The notes under the pieces: generated by a model | What the model saw: only the letters and a program-made list of their open reading frames with translations | Databases searched by the model: none | What the model was told of the DNA's origin: nothing | Source of the DNA: Carnegiea gigantea | Taxonomy: Eukaryota; Streptophyta; Magnoliopsida; Caryophyllales; Cactaceae | DNA: 64,000 bases | Direction: 5' to 3' | NCBI GenBank assembly: GCA_029747015.1 | Contig: JAKOGI010000125.1 | Location: forward strand, 2,501-66,500 | Position numbers and translations under genes: made by a program | Part shown: positions 35,346 to 48,249 of the stretch, in pieces | Numbering within the stretch: position 1 is the stretch's first letter | Layout: each line of letters starts with the position of its first letter

Positions 35346-37320
35346 AGGGACCTGGATTAAGGCGCTTTAGGGGGAGGGGGCTAAGGGTGAGTTCAATGCA
35401 ACATGAGCTTACAAGTCACTCGATCTAAACGTTGATGGTGCTTTTAGTAAACAACAAGCATAGCAATTGAGCAAAGATGATAACCAAATAGTATAGATTT
35501 GTTCAGCTTTTAAAAGAACTTTCATATTGGCAAGGGCCGGATCTGCCTAAGCTCTGATATAAAGGTCCACTTGCTTCACAACTAAAAACATTCATACCAA
35601 CTAATGCATTAATATTGTATACGTGGCCATATTAAATTGTGGTTTTTCCAAATAACAGGTGAAGGTCACGCCAATAAATGTAAAAGTTGCTTGCACTGAA
35701 GAGCACTTGATGGTTAAGTGCTGCATTTTCCATGCTCTTCATTCAGGTTTGACTTGGGGGATGCATATTTATGGTTTGTGCGCAACTGTGTGATTTGGCT
35801 TGCTTTCTGGGGTTTGGTATCCAAAACTGATTACTCCGTACGTCTTCAATCCGTTGTGGCATATTGGTAACCCTTAAGATAAGTGTCTAATAGGTTGCGC
35901 ATGTTTACCTATGTAAAAAAAATGTAAAGTTGTTCACATTCCAACTGTCCCTGAGTTATTTATAATTAAGTTTCTTAAATTTACAAAGTAAGTTTATTAA
36001 TCCATCAACAACATATATAGCACCAATAAAGAAATATGATATCGTTCTTTCGGACTCAGAAGGATAAGGGAACTATACACTTGGAAGGTTTACTTGCTAA
36101 AATATATAACAATACTCACTAAGAGCGGACAGTCCCTTAGGAGAGTTCACTAAAATGTATATATAGCGATGTGACTAGGCTTTATTTAACTGAACTTTTA
36201 CTCTGCGTTTTAGTGAGCGAACTTACTAGAGAATTGTGCATCTTTAGTGAACATTGCTTTATGTATTGGTGAATAATTTTTTGACTATAGAGCCAAATAG
36301 TATCCACTTTGAATCGATCAAAATCAGTTCAGTTCATATCAGATTCATATATCTTTTAGTGACTTCAGTTCGTCTCACAGCAAACTTTTCAAGCTCTACA
36401 TGGAGAAACGAACAAATAAATGAATAAATAAATAGAGCGAAGTTTTTGGGAAACTTGCAAAGTAGAGGGCTATTAGACTAGTACATGTTAGGGTACGTGG
36501 ACTGCAAAACAGGGAAAAGATAAGATATAGAAATGAGAAGGGCTGAGTGGCTCATGTGGAGCTGACTGGGTATTTCGTGTTCCTACCTCGATCTCAATCA
36601 TGCAATTTGAAGATAGCCGCAATTCTAATCAACGTTCAAAATCCAATCAACTACTACTAGTAGTTGTAGTAATTAACAAGTCACGATCGTACACCATGTG
36701 ATATATCAGGCGAGAATTGGACGGCCCTCATTTACCGCGTTGATCATATCATCATCTTCATGTCCCCTCCTCCTCTTCCAACATATTAGCTGTCTCCATG
36801 CACATTTTTGCTTGCAAGTTGAATCATTGCATAAAAATATTGAAATTTGAAACTCCTTTTTTCTTTTTAATAAACCCTAATAAACTAGTGAGAATAAAAT
36901 AAAGTTTGACGCAAAATATATAAGATGCATATGAATTACAGTCGAGCTCAATTTATCAAGTACTTTGTAGTTTTTGTTTTTTCTAACTAAGGAATTTTGT
37001 AAAATTTTATTTATATTGATAATTTTTCTGAATGACTTTTATCTGAATTTGTTTTAAAGTAAAGTTATTGTGAAATGTATAGATTATAATTTAGAGTTTT
37101 CAAAGGAACATCGTTCCTTCTACTAATAGATATATGCTAATAGATATCTAGCTACTCGTTCAATATTGTTAAACTGATTTTTCTTATTTGTACTTAGAGA
37201 ATAGTCTTATCTTTTATCAAGTTTAAAATGACTTGGAATTAAAGTCATGGATGAGAAATTTTACACCGCATCATATTGTATTGTTGCATTACTATTTCTT
37301 TTCAACTTACAAAACCTAAC

Positions 37321-37640
37321 TTCATAGAATTTTCAAAAATTCTCAAATAAATGACTTAAGCCCTGTTCTTTTCATTGGTAAATATCAATTTATTAATTTC
37401 AACTTACTTCAATCCACTTTAATAAAAAAAATATATACTTCAATCCACTTTAATTAACTTCAACCAACTTCAAAAACCAACTACCCACTATTTTACCCAA
37501 CTTCTACTCATCATGTAAAAAAAATTCAATCCACTTCAACCTAAGTATAAAATTTCGTAGAATTTTGAAAAATTCTTAAATAAATTACTTAGGTCCTATT
37601 CTTTTTATTTGTGAATTCCAATTACTTAATGTGTGTATTG
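37321..37640. mobile_element. Partial MITE of the same family, with duplicated left end (A2)
   Basis: A left terminus TAAGCCCTGTTCTTTTCATTGG starts near 37358 and is followed by CTTCAATCCA-like repeats. A second left terminus, TTAGGTCCTATTCTTTTTAT, begins near 37589. The 50 bp before each also match (AGAATTTTSAAAAATTCTYAA), so a unit of about 232 bp is directly duplicated. No matching right terminus was found. Confidence 0.5.
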
Positions 37641-37863
37641 ATCTCATATATCAGTATATCACATTAGACCTTAATCCACATTGACCATCAACTTCTCCTA
37701 TATGCAAACCCTACCTTACTTTCATCAATATTCCTGAATAATTAGTTAGAAAAAAAAGAGTTACAGAGAATTTTTTTTCCCTAAGAAAAAAAATTAAAAA
37801 AGAGGAACCTAAGGGAAAGAAACGAGTGCAGAAGAACAATGTACGAGTTTCCAATTTCTAAGT

Positions 37864-37930
37864 CACGTGAGTCAGAGTCACAGGAGTGTGGGCATCGGAA
37901 AGTGAGTCAGCTATGAGTCATGGTTGAGTC
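37864..37930. promoter_or_regulatory. Cluster of TGAGTCA and CACGTG motifs
   Basis: Within 67 bp there are three perfect TGAGTCA words (37868-37874, 37903-37909 and 37914-37920), two partial ones (GAGTCA at 37875, TGAGTCGG at 37925) and one CACGTG at 37864-37869. These are bZIP-type sites (GCN4-like and G-box). No adjacent gene is recognised. Confidence 0.4.
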
Positions 37931-40032
37931 GGATCGGACCACCCATTTGGAGACGTGTCGGTATTAGGCCAACTTGAATTATGGGAAACCAACTACACAA
38001 ACACAATCAATGCATTCGCCCATTTCTCCAACTAATTCAATTGCCCACCACTTAATTTAATCAACCTCCTTTTTTTTCCCTTTTTAAGTAAAATTCTCTC
38101 GTGGTGAAATTAATATTTCCATTTATTTATTAATTGTAGACAAAAAAAAAAAAAAAGACCACAAGTTGAAGTTGTGTAGTACTTGTTAAGGAACTAATTC
38201 AATAAAAATATAAATCAGATAATGAACCGTCAGATTCTGTTTTAACATGAGTTGATTTTTGATAAAGTTATATTTAGTTCAATGAGACTTTGGTTTAAGT
38301 TTAATTTACACAAACTTATTTTTGATTGATTTGAATCCATTCGTTGGTATGTTACCTAATAAGTCCATCTTAGAGAGAACAATTAACTTTGAAAGAAAAG
38401 ATTTAGATCAGATGTAGTTTTAGTTGTCAATTCAAACATAGGATTTAAATTAAATTAACAGGTTTCAGATGGTGTCAATGGTTGGACATGTACTCAAGTT
38501 ATTTAATTTTAATCCCGTTTTTGAGTCAATTTATTACGATGTATCTTATACTGAAGGAAAAAAAAAAAAACTCCCTCTAATATTAAATTTAAAAATTAGT
38601 CTCCTTTAACTAAAAAGCTTAGAAGAATTATTGAAGTTACATCCTAATTAATAACGCTACCATTTAACTTTTATTATTTATTTATTTTTATCGTAGCTTG
38701 CAGTCTCTCCGTGAAAATGACAGACACAGCTTATCTCATAGTGCTTTGCTGGCCCGCAGCTTGAATTTGCAGCCCCTGTTTGCCATTAAATTCGGAATGC
38801 TCAGAAACTGACATCCACCCAACCAAAAAGTAAAAATAAATAAACAAAAATTAATTACAGCATATGCCAAAGTTTTCAGCCGTTCATATTTTTTACTATG
38901 TGATAAGCCTCATCTTGGTTAGGTGAAGCTGCTTTTTCTTTTCCTTCCCCCTTTTCTTGGGTACATGTGAATTGTGATGAGTAAAAACTGTAAAATTGAT
39001 TAAATTACATTTAAAGACATTTTCCTCAAGGTTTTCTTTTTTTTTGAACTAATAAGAGAATTCTTTATTAGACTTAAACAATTATAAAATTTTAGGCTAG
39101 ATTGTCTTATTTGAAGTTATAATGGAACAAATTAAATATGACTAATAATTCATCTCATTATAATTTTTATTGAAGTAACTTTTAAATTTTTTATCAGTAA
39201 CTTTCTATAATTGTTTAACAAGCTGTAATTAAAATTCTTTATTTAACAATATATTTTAAGCGAAACAACCCCGTATAAAAATCACTACAAATTCCTTTCT
39301 GAATAGCAGAAATTTCATATTATTAACACTAGTTGAATTCAAAGAATTTTTGAGAAAATCAATACATAAAATTTTTAATCCGCAACTAAAAAAATACAAT
39401 TGTCAAGTAAACTGCCCAAACCGTGTCGGTGTGCAAATTAATTATTCAATGTGTAAATTTTTAATTTAATATTTATTGGCGGCACGATACGTTTCAGGTT
39501 GAAAGAATCTCCGTGATTCACATCTTCACTTGACGTGACGTTAGATTCTAGATTCCTCTGCCCTTTTTCCTTTTCCTTTTCTTTTTCCCTCTTAACTTTC
39601 TCACAGCATGACACGTGTATACTATTTTGCCACTTCCCGTCACCTTTTTTGGTCTCAAAAAGTAAGGACTCCTCGCCTAAAAACAAAATTGTGCGTATGA
39701 ATTATGAGAATTTTTCCAATAAATAATTATGAAATTAGAGCAAACGTTTTCATTGCAGGTTATATGTATGATTATTTTTCTCAATAAATCTGGACCCTTG
39801 ATTATTTTTCTCAATAAATCTGGACCCCTAACTTTTATTAAATATTCCATTGTATCTTAAATCTCAATATTTTTTGGCAAACAATCTCTTAAAAAGAAAG
39901 CACTTTAGATATTTTTCGAAAATGTTTAATTCAATTAAAAATGGAAAGGCGAATAAAGCGTAAAATTTCAACCTAAAAATGCTGAAATTTGATAATGTAT
40001 ATCATACACCTAGGAGTATGCACTCTCACTTG

Positions 40033-40035
<3 letters not shown>

Positions 40036-40090
<55 letters not shown>
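40036..40090. repeat. (AT)n microsatellite
   Basis: A run of about 27 AT dinucleotides about 200 bp beyond the FTSHI3 stop codon. Confidence 0.9.
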
Positions 40091-40092
<2 letters not shown>

Positions 40093-40295
40093 CCAACATA
40101 TATTTATCATAAAAATAATTTTTAATATGTGGCGCTGACGTAACTTGTAAAAGTATATACTATTAAGAGTATATTGCAAATACCCTCATCACTTGTTGAA
40201 ATTCTAATTTCTAATCAATTTTAAATGGCAAATACATACATACAGTGAAGAACCTTTTTTAAAAAAAAAAAAAAAAAGAGTGGAAAAGTGCTGGA

Positions 40296-43200
40296 TCAAC
40301 TTAAAGTTTGATAGCCCAATGGGCCGTGAATGTCTTCAGATGTTTTGGAGTCAGACTTTCCCAGAAGAGAAGGCATCCATGGAAATAGCTTCCCAAGCTC
40401 TTTTCTGATCACACTTGGACTTGTTTGCTTGTTGTTGATCCCAAACTTGGCTCTTTCAATGGCTTCCATTATATCCTCCCTCGATACCAGCTCCCCGCCT
40501 GTCAATCCAGCCAAATCAGATCCATGCAGATCTTCAAAATGTTCGGAACATTTATGGGTTAAAATGGACCCCATGAAAGTGAAACCCACACCGGGACTTA
40601 TGTTGTCATATCAAAAATGGGTTGCAGTATTCGCATTTGAGTTTCAGTCATTTTGGGCTGGACTTATTATAGCATCTAGTGTGCCTAGTAAATTTTGGGT
40701 TTGGTCCGTATTAGTCCTTGGCCATCGGGTTCATGTTGCGGATCTGGTTTAGTAATTAGATATAGATCAATTTTGTCAGATCTAGTGGCATCAACTTATG
40801 AAAAAGAGTTCGAAAAACTGACATTTGTAATGCCAGAAACGAGGTTCTAACCTCTGCGGGCAGCGAGCAATGCAGCTTCATTGACAATGTTAGCAAGATC
40901 AGCTCCAACAAGGCCTTGGGTAAGGGAAGCAACAAGGTTGCAAATGAGCTGCTTGTCTTCCTCCAAGGGAACCTCTCTCAAATGCACAGCCAGGATCCTT
41001 CTCCTCCCCTCTTCATCGGGTTCTCCTACAACTACCTTCCTGGAAAACCGACCAGGGCGGCATAGGGCCTGGTCTAGTGCTTCGGGCCTGTTTGTTGCGG
41101 CGATGACCACCACTTTTGTGTCTGACTCGAACCCATCCATTTCAGTCAGCAACTGCAGGAGAACAGATAGCTCAATTCTTAGATTGAGGAATACAAGATT
41201 GCAGAGACAGGCACCCTATGAGAATAAGAAGATGCTCCATAGTCCCAAGTCCAAACAATGAAACTTGGAAAACTAACAAGTAAACAGAAACAAAACCATT
41301 CTGAAATTCCAGAACAAATTTGAACCAAATGTAGTAAGAATGGCCCATAGTTGATTACTCCACCCAAATGGCCCAGAACTAGACTTGAAAACAGGGACCT
41401 GACACAAGGCGAACCTCCGGGAAATCTTGCCTGGCACCCTGACCAATACAGGGCATATAAATTTTCTTGACAAGTTTATAGGACAGACTGGACAGAAAGC
41501 TCAAACATAACCAAACTCAAAATGACGTAAACCCACCCTGGAGCCAATCTGACTAGAATATCTCATCAACGTAACTTTAATCCGAAAACAAAATTAAGTG
41601 ACCGAAATAAGTAGTGAGTAATGACACATATGCTAGGTCTATGCCAAGTGCTTAACAAGCATATCTGCATAAGCAACAGATTAAGAACTTAAACAACAGC
41701 AGCAAAACAAGGCCTAACCCAGAGTCGGCCGGACAAAGCCACAAACTCTCTGCACTAAGTCTGACCAGTTAAGACACCGTGTTGGCACCAAGATGGCATC
41801 ACTAAGGCTCAAGGCCAACACAAAAAGGCAAGGGAGAGAAGGAGGAGGAGGCAATCTTTGTAATCTGGGCCATCAATAGACAAAGAAATGGACCCGAGTA
41901 AAATAAATAATAAAAAAAATTATTAAAGGCAAATGCTTACCTAACCAGAAACTAGGAAAAACCGCCAAGCCCAACCACAATCGCAAATCCCTTAAACCAT
42001 GCCCACCCATAGGTGTTCTTGTCAATTTTCTCTTCTTTACTTAGAGGAAGTGTGGAAGCAAAGTATACAACACAAATGTTTCAACCAGATGCAGAATCAA
42101 CAAATGACAAGCTGGATTACCTGGTTAAGCGTCTGATCTCTTTCATCATTGAAACTCCTACCACGTTTTCCTCCAACTGCATCGAGTTCGTCAATGAATA
42201 TAATTGAGGGTGCACATTTCCTTGCAACATTAAAAAGATCTCTAATACGTGCAGCTCCCCTTCCAACAAACAACTCCACAAATTCACTTGCTGAGACAGA
42301 GAAGAATGGTACACCTGCTTCTCCAGCCACTGCACGGGCTAGTAAGGTTTTCCCTGTTCCAGGAGGACCTACCAGAAGAACGCCTCTGGGTAACCTTGCT
42401 CCTAACTTGTTATAATTGATAGATCCTTGCAGGCACAATACTATCTACAAAGGAAAAGTTTCTTAGTATAGGATATATACGAGTTTTTCAATGTTTTGTA
42501 AAACAAGAGATAAAAGGATTCCATATAATTTCAACTCTCAAACACACCTAGTAACCCCCCCCCCCAAAAAAAAAGGGGGGGAAAAAAAACCTGATATACA
42601 GATAAAAACGCTGATGCAGGCAACACAGAGCTGAGAATACCATCTGTTTCATTGATCCATATATGTTGACCTCCCCACCAACCCCCATTGCCAAAAAGTA
42701 AATTTTTTTTTTGGGGGGGGGGGGGGGGAGGGGGGCATACATTGATGTTCTCTTGTGCCTAGATACTATGATGCAGGCTGCGTAATTTTTACTGAATAGA
42801 AAGTGGATGACAAGAAAGAGTCAGCGACCAGCTCTTGCAAGGAAATTATCCTTGCTCACCATTAAATAAATGATGATTCAACAACCATTACAGGCTTATG
42901 GCTACAGCGCATTAGGCTCACATGTCCTCATTCCTGCGAGGTCACTTCAGACGGAAATGCCAGGCTAAGGAGAGTGGGAAAGCAAATAGAAAAGAATTCT
43001 CCCTCCATCCTGTTAATACTTGGCCCCTGTTCTATTTCGCGTTTTTTAGGATTTAGCTAAGAGCTTATATCTCCTTACAACTCCTTACATCCTTAAAATA
43101 ATCCTTACATCTTCTTACATCTTCTTACATCTCTTTACATCTTCTTACATACCATATAGATTTTCTATAATATTCAACAATTCCTTACATAATATTCAAC

Positions 43201-46200
43201 AACTCCTTACATCTGTCCTTACAGCTTCTTATATCTTCTTACATCTCTTTACACTTTTTACAGCTCCTTACATCTTTTTACAGCTCCTTACATCTCCTTA
43301 CAGCACATTACATCTTCTTATAGCTCCTTCCAGTTTCTTACAACTCTTTACATCTCCTTATATCTATTAGCTGTATTTAAACGCAAAATAGAATAGGATA
43401 TTGTAAAACATTGGAAATGTACATGACAATAAGCATCAAACGGTATTCCTTGGTATGGTGAAAATAGTTTCCCAAGTCCCAATCAATAGAAAAGCCTATC
43501 ATTCGTTGAAAATTGAACTTGGTCAATATTATAGGACACAGTTAAGTGTTTGAGACTATGCATATGGGACGAGTACTTTAATCTCATCTCCAATCATAAG
43601 GGCATGCCTTAACAAGCTTTAGAGTGTGGAAGACAGGTTAAGCCTTTAAGCATTTTCCTCATCATACATTATTACACTATTCCTCTCATCATTGTGCTAG
43701 TCTCTGCTACTTCACCATAAATTGCTTAGCTTTTTACATCCTGGAAATGTCCCAATCCCAACTATGCTAACTTCTTCAACCATTTCCACTCCATATCTTT
43801 CTAACCTTCTTAGCCATCACATGAGCAGATGAGCCTTAAATGCCTACATACTGCTTCAGCACTTCCTTCTGCCAGTAACAAGAAATCCTCTATTTGGATG
43901 GTGTCTCAAGGGTCCTCCTACCTTCAAAAGTGAAAGAACCACTTTACAAGTTTACATGGACAAATCACCAATTGACAGAATGCAACAATATACTTTTTTT
44001 CAGAAAATGAAAAGCTCCAACGTACACCTCTTCTAGTATTGAAGAAAGCAAGTTAAAAACTTAAGACTCATACTTCTACTTGTACACCATAGCAAATCCA
44101 CCAAAATCACCTCAATATGTTCCTAAAAGGGGTCAGCGAGGATCTCCTTTCAGAACTAAGAAGTCACACTCACATGGCATCAATAAAAGTAATCCCACAA
44201 GAGCAACAGACCACTAACAGTCCGCATAAATCACAAATGTAAAATGTCCAACAAATTGAAGCTCCAAGACACTCAGAAAGTCATCACATTTAGTCTCTTA
44301 CAGTTCACCATCATTAAATCGACAACTTCCCAAATCCTGCCCGTCTCCTCAATTGGCAACCCTTACAAACCCCCCCCCCCCGGGGGAACACCAAAAAGGA
44401 TAAAAAAACAAAATAGGGAAAAAAATGGAAGCTTCCACTTGAAAAAAGCGATCTGCCTTTTAGAGACTTTCACACTGAAGATAAGGGCCTTCAAATTGAA
44501 CCATATAAATGAGAAGAAGAAGCTAGTGTTGATTTTGGTAAAGCAGGGGTTCAGAGGGATCCAGATACGCGCAACTCTTACCCCTAACAAGTGTAGAAGT
44601 TGTTCTTCAACAACCCACCAAAAACTATTGCAACCTTCAGGAAAATGTCCTAATATTCCATACTTCGAGAAAAGTAGGCCTTATAGTTCTTCTGTATGTA
44701 ATCATTGTAATCTATAGCTTCAATGAGCTTGATTATGTCCACCAACAATTTCTAATACCAACATTAGCTAATTTTTACCTGAAGCTCCTAGACTGAAGTG
44801 GCTCACTTTAAAGTAAACTGCTCTAGATGCTTTCCGAAAAACCTTCTGCTGGCTACCACATGAGTGGTGGATAAAGAAAAATTCTCCGGTAGAGTCGAAT
44901 AATACACCACATGCACCAAAAACTCTTCAAGTCTCTGAATTATCAAGTACATAGAAATAGAATCCCTCTCACCCATCAGCAAATTTTTTGGCCACAAGAT
45001 CCAAAGTCCAAGCTCCCTGAGAACAATAAATGACTTGAAGCACTAACCAATAACCATGCCACTTCCTTAAGAAAGATATTCTTCTCACCAGGGGCAGATC
45101 CAGAACTATAGAACACTGAGGGTGAGGTTAATCAGACCATTGGGTTCAATGCAACATTGCAGGCCTATCGATATGTAGTCTTGAAAATCAAAATTAAAAG
45201 GAAAAGTAGAGCAGGTACTGAAAGGTTGACCCCAAAACCGGAATGCATATACAGAATATGGGTACAGAATCAGCTGCCAACAGAAGTACTCATTTAACAG
45301 ATAGGTTTGAACAATTAAAAACCTCGTCACTCCAAATTCTACACCCCTATTACCTCCCCTGACTGAAGCAAATGGGAGCAAATAATAGATATGCACATCC
45401 AGCTGCAAAGAGAGTAGCTGTTGCATCCTAGGCTAACTACATAGGCATGACCAACTTGTCATTTTCTAACAGTATACGCTGTACCATATGCCCTGCACAT
45501 GTGTATGAGTTTGTGAGTATCATATGTCCCCTGAATGGATGACTGTGTTTGTGTGTCTGTGCAATGCGCGTGTGCATATGTTGTGTGTGCATGGGCTTGT
45601 AACTGTGCATGCCCAAGAAAGAAAGAGCACAGTATCTCCTTTTCAATAGTGCCTTTTGCAAACTCCATATGTGTCCCTGTCTATCTATCCAGAAAGGATG
45701 ATAAAGCTCCTAAAAACCAACCTACTGCGCTCCTCCAGTCATAATTTTATGAATTTATTGCTTCTATGCTCAGAGCTGGCTTTCTTTGAGGTTGGACAAG
45801 ATAACTGAACCCACTTCAAGAGCTAAAATGCAGGGTATGCCTTTAAATAAGCAGATTCAACAAAGCAGAACAAGTGAACTCATGATCAAAAAAGCAATTG
45901 CCCTATAACCCTGAGTAGTGAAGAACAGAACTACACTTAAATATAGATAAAGTACAAATATGTCAAGATCTACAATTTCAGATGACATTCAGGCTTTCCA
46001 TGAATAAGGATGACGTAAAACATATGCTTTCCAATGACAATCAGGCTATCCTGTCAGAAATCTATGCTTCGTAAACTACGTCAGGATCCATCCAACCGTC
46101 ATCTCCTACCAAAAAGTCATGAAGAGCACCATCCCATGTTGAAGTTTACATGTCAGACAAATCCATTAAATCACCAATCACCTCTCACCAAACCAGATCA

Positions 46201-47889
46201 TAGGTCCACACAAAGTTGACAATGGGTTTCTATCAGCTGTCATCATTAATGTGTCAAACAACAGGAACTGTAATCCTGTATCCTGTAGATAATGCAGCAA
46301 CACAATACGAAGTGGAAAACAGATGACTCTTTCAGCGCTTTTGTGAGTGCAATTGTCTATTCTTCTTGAGGAACCTAACTGATGACAGGGATTTGCTCCA
46401 AAAATGATTAAAGGATTACAACCTCTTGTGCCTATACTTCAAAGATGGTTACAGGCTCACAGAGCTCCTGTGCTTATAATAATGAGTATGTGACGGTAAT
46501 CTAATGAGTATTTTGAAAGGTCAGTTTCTTGATCATCTGTTTTCAAGACAGAAGATTTACCATGCACAAACCATTTACTCCTCAAGGTAAGAAGTCATTT
46601 TCTTACCTCATGCAATCAAATTTTCTAGTAAAGCTGAGGCCTCATATTTCATAAACTGAATAATGCTGGTATTCATAGAACCCCATGGCAGTTATTTATC
46701 TGATTCACGGTCTCCAAAAGGATATTATAAGGAAATTGAAAACACCAATAGACAGCAGATTTTGGCAGGGAATCAAAGGACAATACTCTACATCATAAAT
46801 GTATCTGAATATCCTTCTATCTGATATAAGGTGTTGGATGGTAAAGAAGCATACCTCCATGAGCTCCACCTTGGCAGAATCGACGCCTTCCACATCATCA
46901 AAGTTGACATCCTGATTACTTGGCTTCCTTTTCTTGGCAGAACCATTAGCGGAATAAAGTTGCCGATAAAGCAGCCACATTAAAGGAGTCAAAGGGATCC
47001 ACAGAGTCAATATAGTAATTAAGATGCTCCTGATTGACATCAGAACTGATGGAGGAGCCGAGCTGTATATAACGCCCTTTTCTCTCATCAAACTTAAGAG
47101 AAAACTTTCGTCATTATCAACCTTTCTCGTGTAATACTGCCATTCCGGTACAGCTGCTCTTTTCCTTGTACTTTTTGCGAGCACACTTTTACTTTGAGCT
47201 TGGTAGGTCTCGGTAGCCGCCAATGCAACTTCACTAGCCACATTTTCAGTTTGACCTTTCTCCAAGGCCATATTTTCTTCCTTGACGTTGGGAGTTTCAG
47301 CACTCTCAACGTTACTGTTGAAGTATATACGACGAGACCCTTCTTCAAATAGAACTTTGGTTACAGACCCACTATGTAGTCTCATCACCAAGTCCGAATA
47401 TGGAACAATTTTGGGAGATGGAATTGCCATTATCTTCACAAACAAATGACAAATCCCTAGCACGACCATAAGCATAGTGGCAAGGGTAACTCTCTTGATA
47501 TGCTTTCTCAAGAACTTCCCAAAATCATTCAAAGCTGATCGAACCGGCACCCTTTTCAATCGTGTGTACAAAAACTTCAACCTCAGCCGCAGCCTTACCA
47601 AAAACCTCCTGTTGAAATCAATAGGTTCCTTATCCTCCAAAGGGGCAACTTCATTTCCTCTATTTGCATCACTCAAAGACCCTATCTTACTACAACAAAC
47701 TACCTCCACCCGGCAATTACGATACGTTTGAGACTTCAATGAATTGAAAGAACCAAACCCATGTTTGGGCACTACTGAAGACGACCTACATACACATCTA
47801 TCCGAAAATTTGGCTCTTAAGACATGAAATTTATAATTTTGGGGATTGCCCATCACCCCATTATTGGAAACTAGGCAAAAGGAAGCCAT
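40296..47889 (-). CDS. FTSHI3: FTSHI3: chloroplast FtsH-like AAA ATPase without protease domain
   Basis: Four exons on the minus strand: 47889-46855, 42444-42121, 41152-40852 and 40498-40296, all GT-AG, giving 620 residues. After a plastid-type transit region there are two membrane segments (about 134-155 and 287-308). The AAA domain follows: Walker A GPPGTGKT (371-378), pore motif FVG (404-406), Walker B IIFIDE (426-431), and the second region of homology [16 protein letters not shown] with both Arg fingers (485 and 488). The protein then ends with [14 protein letters not shown]...GPLGYQTLS. The M41 peptidase domain with HEXXH is absent, as in plant FTSHI3. FtsHi proteins are linked to chloroplast protein import motors and plastid development; the exact role of FTSHI3 is less certain. 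A GTG lies two codons upstream, but the ATG at 47889 is the start. Intron 1 is 4410 bp and full of repeats. A 5' leader exon ending at about 48104 is likely. Confidence 0.92.
42548..42735. repeat. C/A/G homopolymer mosaics in FTSHI3 intron 1
   Basis: Near 42556-42590 there is a C run, an A run, a G run and an A run in order. Near 42703-42737 a T run is followed by about 15 G and a further G run. Such runs are prone to sequencing and length error. Confidence 0.7.
43024..43399. mobile_element. MITE with 10-bp repeat interior in FTSHI3 intron 1 (B)
   Basis: The left end CCTGTTCTATTTCGCGTTT and the right end, inverted, CCTATTCTATTTTGCGTTT are terminal inverted repeats. The whole interior is built from variants of CTTCTTACAT/CTCCTTACAG with a period close to 10 bp. 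The CCTGTTCT start resembles the termini of elements A1-A3. Confidence 0.7.
44525..44640 (+). repeat. SINE-type dispersed repeat, copy C, in FTSHI3 intron 1
   Basis: It contains GGGTTCAGAGGGATCCAGAT, then CGCAACTCTTACCCCTAAC and GTAGAAGTTGTTC, the same order as copies A, B and D. Ends are not defined. Confidence 0.5.
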
Positions 47890-48103
47890 TTTCACTTGCT
47901 AGAAAACTGAGCAGCTATGGAAATACACCCATCAACATTAGGGTCGCAAACAAATTATCAGAACCCAAAAAATTTGGTTATCTACTCACAGTGCCAATCA
48001 AGTTTAAATCCAAAGAAGCTAGCCATTTGAATAGAAACTGCTATTGGAAAGGTGAAAAGGTAGAAGTGGACAGCGCAAAATAGCAGATTATTACCTACCT
48101 CGT

Positions 48104-48215
48104 TTAATGTCTCGGAACAGATTGACGTAGAACCAAAGAACAAGAAGAAGCTGCTTGAGGTAGAGACAAGAAGGGCTTTCCGCCTTTCCGGCGTTGGCAT
48201 AGGCCCATAGCGAGG
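48104..48215 (-). promoter_or_regulatory. Probable 5' leader exon and promoter of FTSHI3
   Basis: On the minus strand a donor site AACGAG|GTAGGT lies at 48104/48103, upstream of the coding start at 47889. Acceptor-like TTTCCATAG and TTTTCTAG words occur at about 47900-47920. A site II-like AGGCCCAT word is at about 48200. This suggests a spliced 5' leader; exact ends are inferred. Confidence 0.4.
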
Positions 48216-48249
48216 GGCGAAAAAAAAACTCTCTTTCTTTGTATCTTTT

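Larger units (their letters stand above)
33326..40295. other. Seven-kb region without a recognised gene
   Basis: AT-rich DNA between proline dehydrogenase and the 3' end of FTSHI3. It holds MITEs (35115-35345 and from 37360), a cluster of TGAGTCA words (37864-37930), ACGTG-type motif clusters (34410-34710 and 39531-39618) and an (AT)n tract (40036-40090). Short frames occur (for example 33750-34010 and 39438-39686), but none resembles a protein and the latter lacks an ATG start. Regulatory motifs without a gene suggest an unrecognised transcript or distal control DNA. Confidence 0.45.

Noticed and set aside
39438..39686. 82-codon minus-strand frame next to an ACGTG cluster
   Set aside because: It starts with TTG, not ATG, and the translation has no recognisable family.
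45535..45615. TG-rich alternating tract in FTSHI3 intron 1, considered as a Z-DNA or promoter element
   Set aside because: It is imperfect, short and intronic, with no other supporting signal.
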